64,000 nt of DNA from Epiperipatus broadwayi (GCA_028023455.1 JAQFVV010007215.1:1-64000), one strand, 5' to 3'. Numbered from the stretch's first letter, positions 12,016 to 25,030 are shown. Notes: generated by a model from the sequence alone, not told the origin. Program-made: numbers and translations.

Positions 12016-13876
12016 TATGAAGAGTTTTATATGTTTTAACACATTTGGCAAGCATAAAAAATGATGATCATGTGATGTTTAGTGGTTTAATAACAAACTT
12101 TGTTCATAGACATGTTGAATTATTTGTTTATAATTCAAAAATTCAAACTATTGCTGACATGAGTAATATTTTATTCATCTTGTTAGAATATATGGATATA
12201 AGAAGAATTTGAGTTATTTACTTGGCTTAAAGAATGTCTCCAAAAGCTAATGAAAATTGCTTTAAAATGTATTAATTGGAGATAAATCTGTGGTATTTTT
12301 TCTTTATCTTTATTATAAACTAATTTAGCAGTGATATGTTTTTATAATGTCAAAAATAAGGATTAATGCATTCCTAAGAAATGTGTTCTATTTTGTAAGA
12401 ATTATGTAAAAAAAAAACAAAAAAAACTATTTATTCTACATTTATTTAATGTAAAATGTATTTACTTAAATACTCAAATTTGTAATATATTGAATTATTT
12501 ATAGCTGTGTTATAAAATGATATAACATGCTCTAAACATAGTATTGTATTAATACTTTATGTATTGTGCCATATTATTTTATTTGCTTTAAGCTTTAATA
12601 TAAAAGAAATTATATGATCTCCAACTGTTCTCAACTTTATGCTTCAGATTTTGAAGGATTATTTTTCAACTTTGTATTATGTTGTTGCTCTAATTTGTGC
12701 TTCAGATTTTAAAGAATTGCTCATCTAATTGTGCTCTTTAAAAAAATATTCTGGATTTAATGCACTCTGGCTTGGACTGAAACACTCTTTAGTGTATTTT
12801 AGAACAAGTGACATAGGAACATATGTATAGTCCTGAGTGATTAAAAAAAAACCCAGGAATTTTAGTTTTCAGGCATTAGTTTATCAAATTTGTTTTCTTT
12901 ATGCTTATAATATTTTTGCTAGTAACATAATTATAATTTAAGTGTCCTATAAATGATTGGTGGAGTTGTCAAAATACATTTGCATTATGATATTAAAAAA
13001 ATAACATTAACATTATGTATATGATTGTTTAATGAATGGTGTGAATGAATATATGTCTTTGGAGATGATGTATTATTTTTATAAAATATTTATTTATAAG
13101 TATTATGCCTAATAATTGTCATATTAGTATTATGTGTTTTATCAGGCTTTCACATTGAGTTTGTGATATTATTATTATATTCAAAGTCATGTGATCTTGA
13201 AACTATTTTTCATGTTATTTTGAAGGATGTGTTTGAAGTTTCACAAGTCATAATTGACTTAAATATTATATTAGCCAAATGTTTGTGATGGTCAATTATT
13301 GTCAAGTTCTTTTAGGTTAATGACATGATGCTCTTTTGAACTTGTAAATAAGTGTTGAGATTTGCTTATCTCATCATTTTGCTGATGTTTGGAATAGACA
13401 TCAAAGGCCTGTGTGTAATGACCTCCTTCTTTTTTTGCTTCTGCTATTATCTGAGGTAGTCTGGGAAATGGTGTGTTAATGTTCAACAGGTTAAATATTG
13501 GATGTGCAAAGACTTGGATAAAACATATTTTGACAAATCACTATTTGTTGAAAGTTAATTATTTTGCATGAGCATAGAAAATTTATACATCTCCACAAAT
13601 TTTATATCGTATTATTGTTGGCAACATAGTTTTTTAAACACATTATTAAAACTATCTTATACAAATGACATATTTAGAACAATGGGTGGATCTTTAAATA
13701 AAGAGGGAACATAATTTATTCAGAGATGCTACATATACTTTCTATAAAATTAAACTGATTATTAACACACAATTGTAACTATTATTATTTTGATTATATT
13801 AAATTATAAATACTTATAATAGTTAAAATAGATAAAAACAATAAGAAAATATAAGTAAGCAAAGATACGGAGTTAA

Positions 13877-14032
13877 AATTAAATATGATTATGAATGGTA
13901 ATCTAAAATATGTATATTAATATATTTATAAAATAATGGTTGTATGATTATATGTTTAAATGTTGTAGCTCTGATGAAGACTGCAGGACAGACAGAACTG
14001 TAAATAAAATAAAGAATAAATTATATATAGAA
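13877..14032 (+). mobile_element. Penelope-like terminal fragment with decayed hammerhead-like motif
   Basis: Contains CTCTGATGA, then agactgc-agga-cag, then acagaactg, then an A/T-rich tail (aataaaataaag). The arrangement CTGATGA / stem / A-rich replaces the hammerhead CTGATGA / stem II / GAAA but lacks GAAA. The upstream text (tgattatatgtttaaatg) recurs at 35430 (inverted) and at 36975-37000, and the tail text recurs at 37480-37530. The Penelope assignment is by analogy with the motif beside the GIY-YIG remnant at 29-30 kb. Confidence 0.45.
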
Positions 14033-15091
14033 AAGCATTGCTTTAATTGCTATAAGAGGAGATGTTAAAGAAATTTTAATATACATAAATATATGAAAAC
14101 AAATGCAAAAAAGTGAAGTAGAATATATGAGAGTAATTGTTATAATACACAGGTCATAAATTTGATTTATCTTAAGCAAAATTTGTTGTACTGAGAGGGA
14201 GCATAGAAAAATAAAAAATAAAGAAGTTTGGACCACAGCCAAAAAACAATTGGTATAAATAAAAAGACACCAGAACCCACTATCTTGGAGAAATGAGCTT
14301 GCTAAGAAAATTTCAAATAAAAATTTACATAACTACATTATAAATCAAAATGAATTTAAATACAAGCAAGTATACATAAATATCACCAATAATAGAAATG
14401 TAAAAGAGGTCTTATTATGATATACAATGTATTGAAAGCATGTTCAAGATAAATAAAGTCAATTTTAAAACAACATAAGTCTATCTTTTCTTTATAAGTA
14501 TTTAAATATTTATATGTCTAATTTTCTATAGTACTAATAAAACAGTTTTATTTTTAATTTTTAACTTTGTTTTGTACATCTACATAATCAAAAAATCTAA
14601 ATCGCACAAATGTTTTAAAATTTTTTTCATAAGAGTGTGTAGTATATAAAAGTCACTTATGAATGTTTATGTTGTGTAGTTTTAAAACTACCTTGGTATT
14701 TAGATTATTTTAATTAGATTATTTTTGTTTTAATTATAGTAACAACAACAAAAAAAACTTTTCTTACTCACTGTTTTACTAATGTTGTCACATAGTGTTG
14801 GATAAGCGTCATTTAAATAAAGAGTCTCAGTGTTATAATTATAACCAGACCTATTTATTTATTGCTCTTGTTATTATAATTCAGAAATGTATACAATATT
14901 TCATTGTACATTAAGATATGGTGATTGTATGATTTGAATCTGAGACCTAAAATTATATTCTCTTGATTATAGAATTATGTGATAGGCACATTAAGTGGTA
15001 TGCAAATTAAAGTTTTATAATCCAATGTGTTGATCAGGGCATCATCCTTATTGGGGTCAAATAAATGCCCCATAAGGTTATTATATATATT

Positions 15092-15428
15092 TAACAATAA
15101 AAATAATAAATATAATGGTAATTAACTATTATATACAGTCTTTCAATATACAGAATTACTTTTGTTTAGTTTCTTAACCTGCTTCAACTAAAATTAAATT
15201 AAAAAAAACAAAAACAAACGGAACTAAACATCATCAACTCAAATCTCATGAATCTTGCTAACATTAAAATTCAGGATTCATGAGATTAGAATTGATGGTG
15301 GTTGCTTCATTTTTTAAAAAAATAATGACAGTTGAAGCGGTTAAGAAATTATTAGAAAATACTTTTGCAAATTGAAAGAATGTATATAGTAGTTAATTGC
15401 CATTATATTTATTATGGTTGTTGTTATT
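15092..15428. mobile_element. Imperfect palindrome, about 160-bp arms
   Basis: Left arm from aacaataaaaataataaat and right arm ending in its complement; inner arms tctcatgaatc at 15244-15254 and gattcatgaga at 15275. The match is weaker in the middle (A-rich against T-rich runs). Foldback or MITE-like, no coding content. Confidence 0.6.
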
Positions 15429-15459
15429 ACAATAGTTTTTTAATTAATGGACACTTTAT

Positions 15460-15460
15460 T

Positions 15461-15539
<79 letters not shown>
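15460..15539. repeat. (TA)n microsatellite
   Basis: About 80 bases of alternating TA with one ac-ca interruption near 15497. Open frames across it are artefacts. Confidence 0.9.
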
Positions 15540-15545
<6 letters not shown>

Positions 15546-15677
15546 CAGGCATACTTCATATACCTGATGTTTAATTGTATTTATAGGGGATTTTATAACA
15601 TTTTCAAGTTCCTTCAGTCATCCACTTTATCTCATACAACTGATACACATAGCCTCACACACTTCAAAAACATAAAT

Positions 15678-15735
15678 GATCTCAAATATATGTATTTTGT
15701 GCTGAACCAGTATTCATCAATTGGTACAGATCATC
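15678..15735 (-). ncRNA. Degenerate hammerhead, family B
   Basis: Read on the minus strand: gatctgtaccaa, TTGATGA (C3 changed), stem II relic aTACTGGTTCAGcAc, AAAA in place of GAAA, then ATACATATA|TTTGAGATC. Stem I (GATC...ACCAA with TTTGAGATC) is partly kept. Probably inactive. A second half copy (catatattggtgatc) follows on the plus strand at 15762-15779. Confidence 0.55.
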
Positions 15736-16195
15736 ATTTCCCACACATACGGTTTAGCCTGGAATACATATATTGGTGATCATTTATCTTTCTCTCAGAT
15801 GTATGATCATGTTATTGGTTGTATGAAATAGAGTGGATGACTGAAGGGAGCTTGAAACTCAGTGTTCAAATATCTATATTATTTCTAGACTCCAGGTATG
15901 TAAAATATATTTCTATTTAAAATATTGTAAATAAAGCCCATATTCTGTCCAGATCTCTTCTGAGTATTTAAATGGACAAGGTCTATATATGAGAGGCCAG
16001 AGTGAATTAAAGCCAACATGGGTATGGTAATAATATTGGTATTAACAAGAAATTTGGGTGTGTCCATCATCAGATTTTCAATAGTATGAAAGGCTGAAGA
16101 GTTAAAGGGTGGAATAGATTGAAGCCTGTCTACTAACATGTGAAGATTTGCTTTTATAGTATGAATCAAGCACTGATTATATGTATGTGGGAGAT

Positions 16196-16256
16196 GATGA
16201 TTTGGACCAACTGATGGAGTGCTGGTTCAGCATGAAATGCATATACTGGGGATCAT
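16196..16256 (+). ncRNA. Hammerhead ribozyme, family B, one-base insertion
   Basis: Order on the plus strand: stem I 5' GATGATTTGGACCAA, core CTGATG-G-A (extra G), stem II GTGCTG-GTT-CAGCAT, GAAA, then ATGCATATA and the stem I return CTGGGGATC. All elements are present in hammerhead order, but the core insertion and the G-T closing pair make activity doubtful. About 35 nt downstream lies a tatgagatagagtagatg segment shared with other copies. Confidence 0.6.
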
Positions 16257-16714
16257 TTATTTATTTTACATGCATGTGGGCATGTGCATCAGTCGTATGA
16301 GATAGAGTAGATGATTAAAAAGAGCTTGAAAGTCTTATTCAAATCTTCTCTCTATATAAGTATATAACCAGTAGAAACTAATCAACACTTAAACAATCCC
16401 TATATAGATAATATCAACAATATCAAGCTGTTGTCATGGCAATCTGATTTTAACAATAAAAGTAGAATCCAAACTTTATTTATGGCCAAATATATTTATA
16501 TTGGCATTAAAGATTGTAACTTGACCACAGAGATTGAAATTATTGACACAAAGTAGTTTAAATAAACCTCTTTAAACAGGTCAATATAACCTGTTCTGAA
16601 TGCAAGCTAATAAATAGTCAATTATAACATCACAAATTGCAATTATAATTTTCAAATTGCACCCAAAGTATTACTTAAATAATAAGTGTAATAATGTTCA
16701 AGGTTAATGGGTTT

Positions 16715-16718
<4 letters not shown>

Positions 16719-16764
<46 letters not shown>

Positions 16765-16773
16765 AATAATCAT

Positions 16774-16812
<39 letters not shown>
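16719..16812. repeat. Two (TA)n tracts in an inverted arrangement
   Basis: (TA)n at 16719-16758 and 16779-16812, flanked by tttataaatt / aatttataa and by aatcatttg / caaatgatt, so the whole unit folds back. Confidence 0.8.
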
Positions 16813-16815
<3 letters not shown>

Positions 16816-19283
16816 AAATGATTATTCAACTAAAAAAATGACATATTTTCTTTTCAAATATTTTAATTTAATAAATAGTATTGAATCTCACATACAAATA
16901 AAATCAAATACCATTTGAGAATGATATGTAAGTAAAATAAAACATTATGGTTTTATGTATTTGATAAGTAACAGTTTTTGATTGTTCAAGTAAAAAAGTG
17001 ACATATTTTTTTCAAATATTTTAAAAAATAGCATTGAATCTCAGGTACAAATAAAATAAGATAGTATTTGAAGATAATATGTAAGTAAACTAAAACATTG
17101 TTTTTTATATATTTGATAAGTCACAATTTTCCACTGAAATACATTTTTGGATGTATCAGATATTTTAATTAACTGACTAGTCAACTGTTTATTTATGTTT
17201 TAAAAATAGTTTAAATGTTCATTTATAGCAAAATTCAGTATATATAACATTACTGTTTTAGCTACTGATAGACAAGTTTTGAATTCTTTATGAATTATTG
17301 GCAGCTTTTTTATATTTAACAACTGTCAATAAAAGTTTTATCTGAATCATGGAACAAAATGTCAAAAAAAAAAAAAATTCATTGAAAATAAAGTCTCACT
17401 TATGAAATTATTCAAATATTACAAAAAATAATAATGACAACTTTTTTATTCATTATTTTTAAAAATTATATTATTAAAAACCAAATATGGTGAAAGAATG
17501 ATTCTTCTATTATAGGAATAAAAAATGATTGGTACCATGGCAAACATCATTTAAGAAAAATGATATTAAATTTAAAATGCCTCTATACAATACCAATATG
17601 TCATGTATCTAAAAATATATAAAAATATTTACACCTAGTTATGATAATTGTTGGTATCATGTGGCAAAAGGAGAGATGATTTAATCAGAGAATCTAGATT
17701 AAACTTAAGGAAACTCTTATCCTGCAGTAGAACCATAATTGTAGAAAGACCTAATTATGACTCTCAGTGTGTTGGTTAACATAATTTTTAGTAGCAATAA
17801 TAATAGTCTTAATAAAAATATTAAAATTTATTAGAAGCAATAAATATTGAAATATCAATAATATACATATAGGCACAAAATACATAGCCAATTAATCAAA
17901 TATTAGCATATTTTATTCAAATGAAGTAAAACCTATATTAATTATTATAACTGATAACTTATTTATATTGCATTATTCAATATTGTATAAGTATATACTA
18001 AAATATGTAGTTTTCTCTGAAGGTCAGTAAAATATTTTTACTTTTTTTATAAAACTTTTGGGAAGATTTTTATATTATTCTCACACAATAGGAAACAAAC
18101 TGTAATTAGAAAAACAAAATAACTTTTGTTTTTATTTCTCTATTTTATTTAATGCCTGAAAATTAATATATAATTATATTTTAGATTAATAATCCCACTT
18201 CTAGATGTGGTTTTGCAACACTCTGTGAAAGCATTGTGTCCATCTTTAAGTTTCCTTTACTTTGTTATACTTATTTGTAGCATTTATTTTACAGCATAAA
18301 TTAAAATATATGTTAATTTAATTGTATAAAAACATCTGATGATGTCAACATTATACCAAAAATGTAATGTAAATAAACTAAAAATGTCACTTTTTCCAAG
18401 GTGTTTCTTTGTATTAGTTTGGAAGAAAAAATTATATATTTCCCACAATATACTTGCATATTTATGAATATGTTTACAAAATATTTATGACACAATTATT
18501 TTAAAACAAAAATGTACATGATTACAGTGAAATTTTATTTAAATATTTATGTTTGTTAAGAAATCTGGTCAAGCAAAACTGTTATCATGGTGAAGAAGAA
18601 ATTCAAATTCTCTGAAAAAAAACAAGTTTTCATAAACAATATACCAGATTTATTTTGTGATATTTTAATAATTATATGTGCAATTTTTTTTTCAAATAGA
18701 CTATTACTGACTTATATTTTAGTAATAGTTTGTGTTTTTTTTTTTTTTTAAATGAGTTCAAATGACAAAATATTTTGTCTATTAAATAACAATAAATCCA
18801 AAAGAAATCTAGGGTTATGATATTGTTTTTTAGTTTATTACTTTTCCCCTAATTTATAATGCTGAAATATTATTTTAAGAATATTTTCCTTTGTCAGTTT
18901 ATATTGTTAATAAGTAAACTGAATATTATCGAAATACAATGTAGAATACTTATTTAATTTAAAAATAAAATGTTGCAAATATAATCCATATTAGTACTAG
19001 ATGTTGTCAAAATGATGTTAACTAGAAGCTAGAAAATAATCATTAAAATATTATAATCATCACAATCCACCTTTCACAATACTTGGATAATTTGCCTATA
19101 AACAGTTTTAAGTGCATAGTTGTTACTTTTTTTATTATTATCTAAAAACATATTTTTTTAAAGTAATCATATAATACACATTATTTAAACATATATACAA
19201 ACATCTAAATTGAGTATAAAGTATATTGTTATTACTGTTAAATTATAGATTACTTTAAGATATATGTTAATATATGACTTTTT

Positions 19284-19490
19284 CTACAGTACAGGCTTTT
19301 TTTATACCTGCACTCCAATATGTAATATATAGGGGGTTTGAACTCAGACTTTCACACGAACCTAAACTATCCACATTATTTCATACTGCTGACACACTTT
19401 ATCACACACAAGTCGAAAAGATAAATAATCACCAATAAATGTATTTCGTGCTAAACAAGCACTCGTCTGTTGGTCCAGATTATCATCTCC
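19284..19490 (-). mobile_element. Family B hammerhead SINE-like element
   Basis: On the minus strand the order is the hammerhead (19484-19426), a spacer, a tRNA B-box-like GAGTTCAAACCCCC (near 19335-19348), then a 3' part with ggagtgcaggtataaaa and cctgtactg. The same right-hand text is found at 41394-41430. A hammerhead joined to a tRNA-like promoter segment resembles the layout of the schistosome Sm-alpha SINE. The resemblance is by arrangement only. Confidence 0.5.
19426..19484 (-). ncRNA. Hammerhead ribozyme, family B, one core change
   Basis: Minus strand: GATAATCTGGACCAA, core CAGACGA (canonical CTGANGA with U4 changed), stem II GTGCT-TGTTT-AGCAC fully paired, GAAA intact, then ATACATTTA|TTGGTGATT with stem I pairs ACCAA/TTGGT. 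The U4 change should abolish or weaken cleavage. Confidence 0.6.
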
Positions 19491-20605
19491 ACACATAGAT
19501 ATAATATGTTATATTAATTTAGAGACTTTTTATGTTTTATAATATTTTGCGTTTAAAAATAATTAAAATTCAACATTATAAATATTTCTACATATTTTTT
19601 AATTTAAATAACTAACAATAATTATTTTTTATTATTTTTAAAAAATATATATTTGATCTTTGTTTTTAACTTACTTTTTAAGACCTTTTTTTTAAAAAAA
19701 ATAAAAAAGGCAACTTTTTTTATCATCAAGTTTAATTTTCTAGAAATTCAATAATAGTATGTTATTTTTATGTTTATTAAAATTTGACATAAATATTATT
19801 GTTTTTATTCGATATATCATATAAAATCATATATTTATATACACATTATAAAAAAACAACATATAATTAATTAACCATGTAGAATTTTGTTTCAAAATCA
19901 TGATTCAGTTTTTGAGGTTCTTTAGAAAAACCTATTATTTCAATATAATTTTCAGTAAGTATACATCTTACATTTTTGTATACATATAAATAAGTGATTT
20001 TTATATAAGAAAAATGCATTGAATGGAATAGTGATTTTAGAGCAAAATTACTTTTGGTTAATTAATAATAGACATGTTTTAAGGTGTGTATATATAGATT
20101 ACACATATATAGCGTGAATTATGATCGTAATATAAGCTTCGATAATAAGTTAAAAAAGTAAATCCGCTTTTGATTTGCAATGCCAGTTTTTAAGTGTTTT
20201 TTGTTTTATTGCATCAATTGGAAAGTTAATTAATATACCCCCAACATTTCTTATTAAGTTTATAAAATTTATATATACATTAAACAAAAATAAAAGAAAA
20301 TATATGTTAAATTTATACTTTCGGAAATATTTAAATATAAAGCATACCAAAAAAATATTGTATTTGTCTTAAAATAAACGTATTAGTGAAAAAAAAAAAT
20401 AATTTTTTTTTTTAGTTATCTTGCAGATATATATATATAAATTTATAAAATTAAAAAAAAATGCAAATTTGTAAATTGAAAAGTTGTTTTATTATAAGAT
20501 ATTTATAGTATAATTTGTTTTGGAATTATGTTCACATTAAAAATATTATAGAATGAAAAAATAACTCAAATTTAAAAAACCTAAGATAAAATAATGAACA
20601 ACTTA

Positions 20606-20836
<231 letters not shown>

Positions 20837-20924
20837 GCTTCAATTTACAAATTTACAGGTTTTTTTTTAAATTTTATAAACTTTTCTATATATTTGTAAA
20901 GAATACCCTTATACCCGTCCTTAA

Positions 20925-21320
20925 TAATATGTATGATTTCAAATTACAACTACACCATGACATTGATCTAAACATAATTCTAACACAAATCTTTGATCAA
21001 GAAGCTAAACTATGCCTGTACATCTAAGGATTGATATTCCAGTGTTATTCCTGTCACTTGCAGGGCCATTTAGCTGTGCAATGTTCTAATATCCAACTTT
21101 CTCTTTCTGGAAAAGCAGCTGATCACTTAAATCCATGGGTAAACAAATAACAGTCAACAGCAAAGCTATCCTTGATTATGTTCATCAATAGTCCAGAGTT
21201 GTTCATGCACATACTACTTATCTTACTCACATCAATCTTCAATCTTGATCCTCCACTTATTGATTTAACATTCCATGAGGCAAATAGCCTATGACTCATA
21301 ATGTTGTTTCCAATCATTCT
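20925..21320 (+). pseudogene. LINE-B copy 1, ORF1 (gag-like) relic with CCHC knuckle
   Basis: The frame reads KLQLHHDIDLNIILTQIFDQ, then (after one stop) CYSCHLQGHLAVQC at 21043-21084, a CX2CX4HX4C zinc knuckle as in the gag-like ORF1 of non-LTR retrotransposons. The LINE-B copy at 60.9 kb has the homologous KLQFHQNIDLNNILTQVL and CYACGIWDHLAIHC. The knuckle would bind nucleic acid in the element's RNP. Stops and frame breaks show it is dead. The plus strand here has more C than the surroundings, a footprint shared with the 60-64 kb copy. Confidence 0.65.
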
Positions 21321-21849
21321 TCCAAAGTAACAACCAAAGCTAATGCTGTCTCAAATAAGATTAATCCTGCCACAGAAGCTTTTTTATAATTAAATACATG
21401 ACAATTGTCATGGTATTAATAATAAAACCTCAACACATATCATGTAGACAATTTATCCATGTTTACCACCTTTATGAGCCACCTATCTCTGCCACACTTT
21501 TAATGAAATAAAAGGAAAGCATGCATACCTAAAAAAACTTGGCAATTTAAAAAAAATCCAGAACTTATGTGGTTGACTTGTTTATACTGGACATTATCTC
21601 TGTAGAGACCATTCATTCTTTCATGCAAACTAAATGTCTGCTATGTGACTTAATAGAACAATATATTCCTACCTTCCTTCAACAATAGCAAACACTCAAC
21701 AGCTGATCTACAAACAATGTTAGCCACTGATGAAGCACCATTACAAATTTATAATTATATAACCTGACCTTCCTGAAAACATTAGAGTTTGCACCCATCC
21801 TGACTATTGATAAGAATTGGTTATTCTAAAACCCTTGATAAATGATACT

Positions 21850-22244
21850 AAAATTACTGCACTTAATGTTCAATATATCAGTTCAGTATTAAAGTTTTTC
21901 AATTAAAAATGCATAAGCAATATACATCACCATGCGCTTGGATTGCCACAGATGTGATCTCTTATCAACCATTCTGCTTATGCCAATAGACAGGGCTTCT
22001 GTGCCTGCTCTACAGACCCATCTTCACCTTCAGCTAGAAATGGTATTGTTATCATTCCCATAGGTCCATTATCATCATTTAAAATTATTTACATTGACTT
22101 GAATCTCTTAATCACCACATTTCACAGCCATATTACAACACTAAATACTATATTTATGTATATTCCTCATAGTCCTACTGTTAAGCAACCATTATTCTGG
22201 CAATTAACTCTTCTTTTGCCTCTTTCCCCCATCCAAATGGTTTA
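21850..22244 (+). pseudogene. LINE-B copy 1, APE-type endonuclease relic
   Basis: After the ORF1 relic the plus strand reads, in broken frame, an endonuclease-like stretch: GIVIIPIGPLSSFKIIYIDL (22042-22101) followed by TIFMYIPHSPTV and a stop. In the apurinic-type endonuclease of LINEs this part is 'G..iLi......v..i..........iYiPp'. The element stops near 22250 with no RT, so it is a truncated or rearranged copy. Confidence 0.45.
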
Positions 22245-22645
22245 ATGAGGGATTTTACTCTTGATTATCAATCAATCATCCAAGATTTTGGCAGATCTTA
22301 TTTTCTCTCTAAGGCCTACATATCTAAAAAAAAGCATTGCAAAAGTATATGTTTTGTTGCCCTTAGCTAGATATCTTGGTAAAGTTATAAACACAACATT
22401 TAGAGAATTCGCTTTTGGCAAGCTCATTTACTTCGGTAGACTGAATGACGTTTTTCATTGTTGATATCACTGGAATTTTCTATTTACACTTGAGAAGTGC
22501 AAGTTGGTAATATGTTTTGTCTCGGTCAAATTCATTGTTCTTAACAACTATTAATATAAAATACTAGATGAATAAATAATTGAATGATGATTTCACTTAA
22601 TTAAAGTAAATCAGCATTTATTTTTATAGCGTCTGTATACAATTG

Positions 22646-22978
22646 TAATTACATTCATATCAGCCTTTCAAGCCAAATTGTGCAAACGCTTTTGCGAGTG
22701 TTAAATAATAAATGAATACCCTCTGACAAACAAGATATAGAATTTATGCAGGAATAAAAGGAATCCAAAGGAATCCTCTCATTCCTACGACTCAAATATT
22801 TAGCCAGATTTGCTCATATATAAATATTTGAGTCGTAGGAATGAGAGGATTCCTTTGGATTCCTTTTATTCCTGCATAAATTCTATATCTTGTTTGGTCA
22901 GAGGGTATTCATTTATTATTTAACACTCGCAAAAGCGTTTGCACAATTTGGCTTGAAAGGCCGATATGAATGTAATTA
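22646..22978. mobile_element. Near-perfect palindrome, 157-bp arms, 18-base loop
   Basis: Left arm 22646-22802 and right arm 22821-22978 differ at only a few positions (for example tcagcc against ggccga). The ends read TAATTACATTCATAT and its complement. Low divergence implies recent formation or arm-to-arm gene conversion. No coding content. It lies 200 bp from the hammerhead array. Confidence 0.8.
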
Positions 22979-23137
22979 ATTAAAGTAAGTATTAATTTTT
23001 TTTTCAATATTCTTTTTGAATTGTTCTTTATAATTTCTTCAGCCATCTCCTTCATTTCGGTTTGAATCAAAATACTGTAACTAATAAAATAAACTATCAG
23101 TGGAAATGATTTTTGTATTTGTCACTAATCCACACAT

Positions 23138-23178
<41 letters not shown>

Positions 23179-23274
23179 AAGTTAAGAGCGTGCTAATAGC
23201 TCTAAACAAGCTTTTTTATTTTATTTATGATAAATGCTACTACAAGAGAAGGCATTCAAATCATTTTTATTTTA

Positions 23275-23337
23275 AATGGTCCCCATCCCCAGACCGGTTT
23301 CGACCTATGGGTCTCTTCAGTGAGGAGTTGGGACATT
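23275..23337 (-). ncRNA. Hammerhead ribozyme, array unit 1
   Basis: Minus strand, type I: outer stem I GTCCC (with GGGAC at the far end), internal loop, inner stem I ctcctca/tgggga, core CTGAAGA, stem II GACC-CATA-GGTC, GAAA, stem III ACC/GGT with no loop, cut after GTC (between 23292 and 23291). Fully canonical core. The two-base-pair-scale stem III predicts better activity as a dimer, as reported for short-stem III metazoan hammerheads. Confidence 0.88.
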
Positions 23338-23696
23338 AGATCTAAAAAACCAACTCAAGCAAAGCATTTATCTAAAAGATAATTGTTAGAAGAAGATCTG
23401 AAACTTTTAGACATCTACATGTCTTTAAAGTCAGCTCTCCAACTGAAAAAATCATATGGGACTGAACTTAATTCAGATACTCCATATATTAGTAGGCTTA
23501 GCTCTTTAATTTAGCTAAAGCCACAACAGCAAAATAATAATAGTAATAGTAACAAGTCAGATGTCACATGACTTATATATAGCTTGCACTTACAAATATG
23601 TAAAATTAAGAGCGTGCTAATAGCTCTAAACAAGCTTTTTTTTTATTTATGATAAATGCTACTACAAGAGAAGGCATTCAAATCATTTTTATTTTA

Positions 23697-23759
23697 AATG
23701 GTCACCATCCCCAGACCGGTTTCAACCTATGGGTCTCTTCAGTGAGGAGTTGGGACATT
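23697..23759 (-). ncRNA. Hammerhead, array unit 2, mutated
   Basis: Same layout, but stem II closes with G-T (GGTT before GAAA) and the outer stem I carries an extra change (gtcacc on the plus strand instead of gtcccc). Likely weakened. Confidence 0.8.
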
Positions 23760-24119
23760 AGATCTAAAAAACCAACTCAAGCAAAGCATTTATCTAAAAG
23801 ATAATTGTTAGAAGAAGATCTGAAACTTTTAGACATCTACATGTCTTTAAAGTCAGCTCTCCAACTGAAAAAATCATATGGGACTGAACTTAATTCAGAT
23901 ACTCCATATATTAGTAGGCTTAGCTCTTTAATTTAGCTAAAGCCACAACAGCAAAATAATAATAGTAATAGTAACAAGTCAGATGTCACATGACTTATAT
24001 ATAGCTTGCACTTACAAATATGTAAAATTAAGAGCGTGCTAATAGCTCTAAACAAGCTTTTTTTTTTATTTATGATAAATGCTACTACAAGAGAAGGCAT
24101 TCAAATCATTTTTATTTTA

Positions 24120-24182
24120 AATGGTCCCCATCCCCAGACCGGTTTCGACCTATGGGTCTCTTCAGTGAGGAGTTGGGACATT
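24120..24182 (-). ncRNA. Hammerhead ribozyme, array unit 3
   Basis: Identical core, stem II, stem III and stem I to unit 1; cut predicted between 24137 and 24136. Confidence 0.88.
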
Positions 24183-24543
24183 AGATCTAAAAAACCAACT
24201 CAAGCAAAGCATTTATCTAAAAGATAATTGTTAGAAGAAGATCTGAAACTTTTAGACATCTACATGTCTTTAAAGTCAGCTCTCCAACTGAAAAAATCAT
24301 ATGGGACTGAACTTAATTCAGATACTCCATATATTAGTAGGCTTAGCTCTTTAATTTAGCTAAAGCCACAACAGCAAAATAATAATAGTAATAGTAACAA
24401 GTCAGATGTCACATGACTTATATATAGCTTGCACTTACAAATATATAAAGTTAAGAGCGTGCTAATAGCTCTAAACAAGCTTTTTTTTTTAATTTATGAT
24501 AAATGCTACTACAAGAGAAGGCATTCAAATCATTTTTATTTTA

Positions 24544-24606
24544 AATGGTCCCCATCCCCAGACCGGTTTCGACCTATGGGTCTCTTCAGTGAGGAGTTGG
24601 GACATT
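24544..24606 (-). ncRNA. Hammerhead ribozyme, array unit 4
   Basis: Canonical, as unit 1; cut predicted between 24561 and 24560. Confidence 0.88.
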
Positions 24607-24967
24607 AGATCTAAAAAACCAACTCAAGCAAAGCATTTATCTAAAAGATAATTGTTAGAAGAAGATCTGAAACTTTTAGACATCTACATGTCTTTAAAGT
24701 CAGCTCTCCAACTGAAAAAATCATATGGGACTGAACTTAATTCAGATACTCCATATATTAGTAGGCTTAGCTCTTTAATTTAGCTAAAGCCACAACAGCA
24801 AAATAATAATAGTAATAGTAACAAGTCAGATGTCACATGACTTATATATAGCTTGCACTTACAAATATGTAAAGTTAAGAGCGTGCTAATAGCTCTAAAC
24901 AAGCTTTTTTTTTTTATTTATGATAAATGCTACTACAAGAGAAGGCATTCAAATCATTTTTATTTTA

Positions 24968-25030
24968 AATGGTCCCCATCCCCAGACCGGTTTCGACCTA
25001 TGGGTCTCTTCAGTGAGGAGTTGGGACATT
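24968..25030 (-). ncRNA. Hammerhead ribozyme, array unit 5
   Basis: Canonical, as unit 1; cut predicted between 24985 and 24984. Confidence 0.88.

Noticed and set aside
15447-15779. 110-codon frame starting in (TA)n
   Set aside because: Half of it is YIYIYI from the microsatellite; the rest reads through a family B repeat.
18328-18370. CTGATGATGTCAACAT ... CCAAAAATG as a possible hammerhead
   Set aside because: The only hairpin (ATGT/ACAT) overlaps the core and GAAA is absent.
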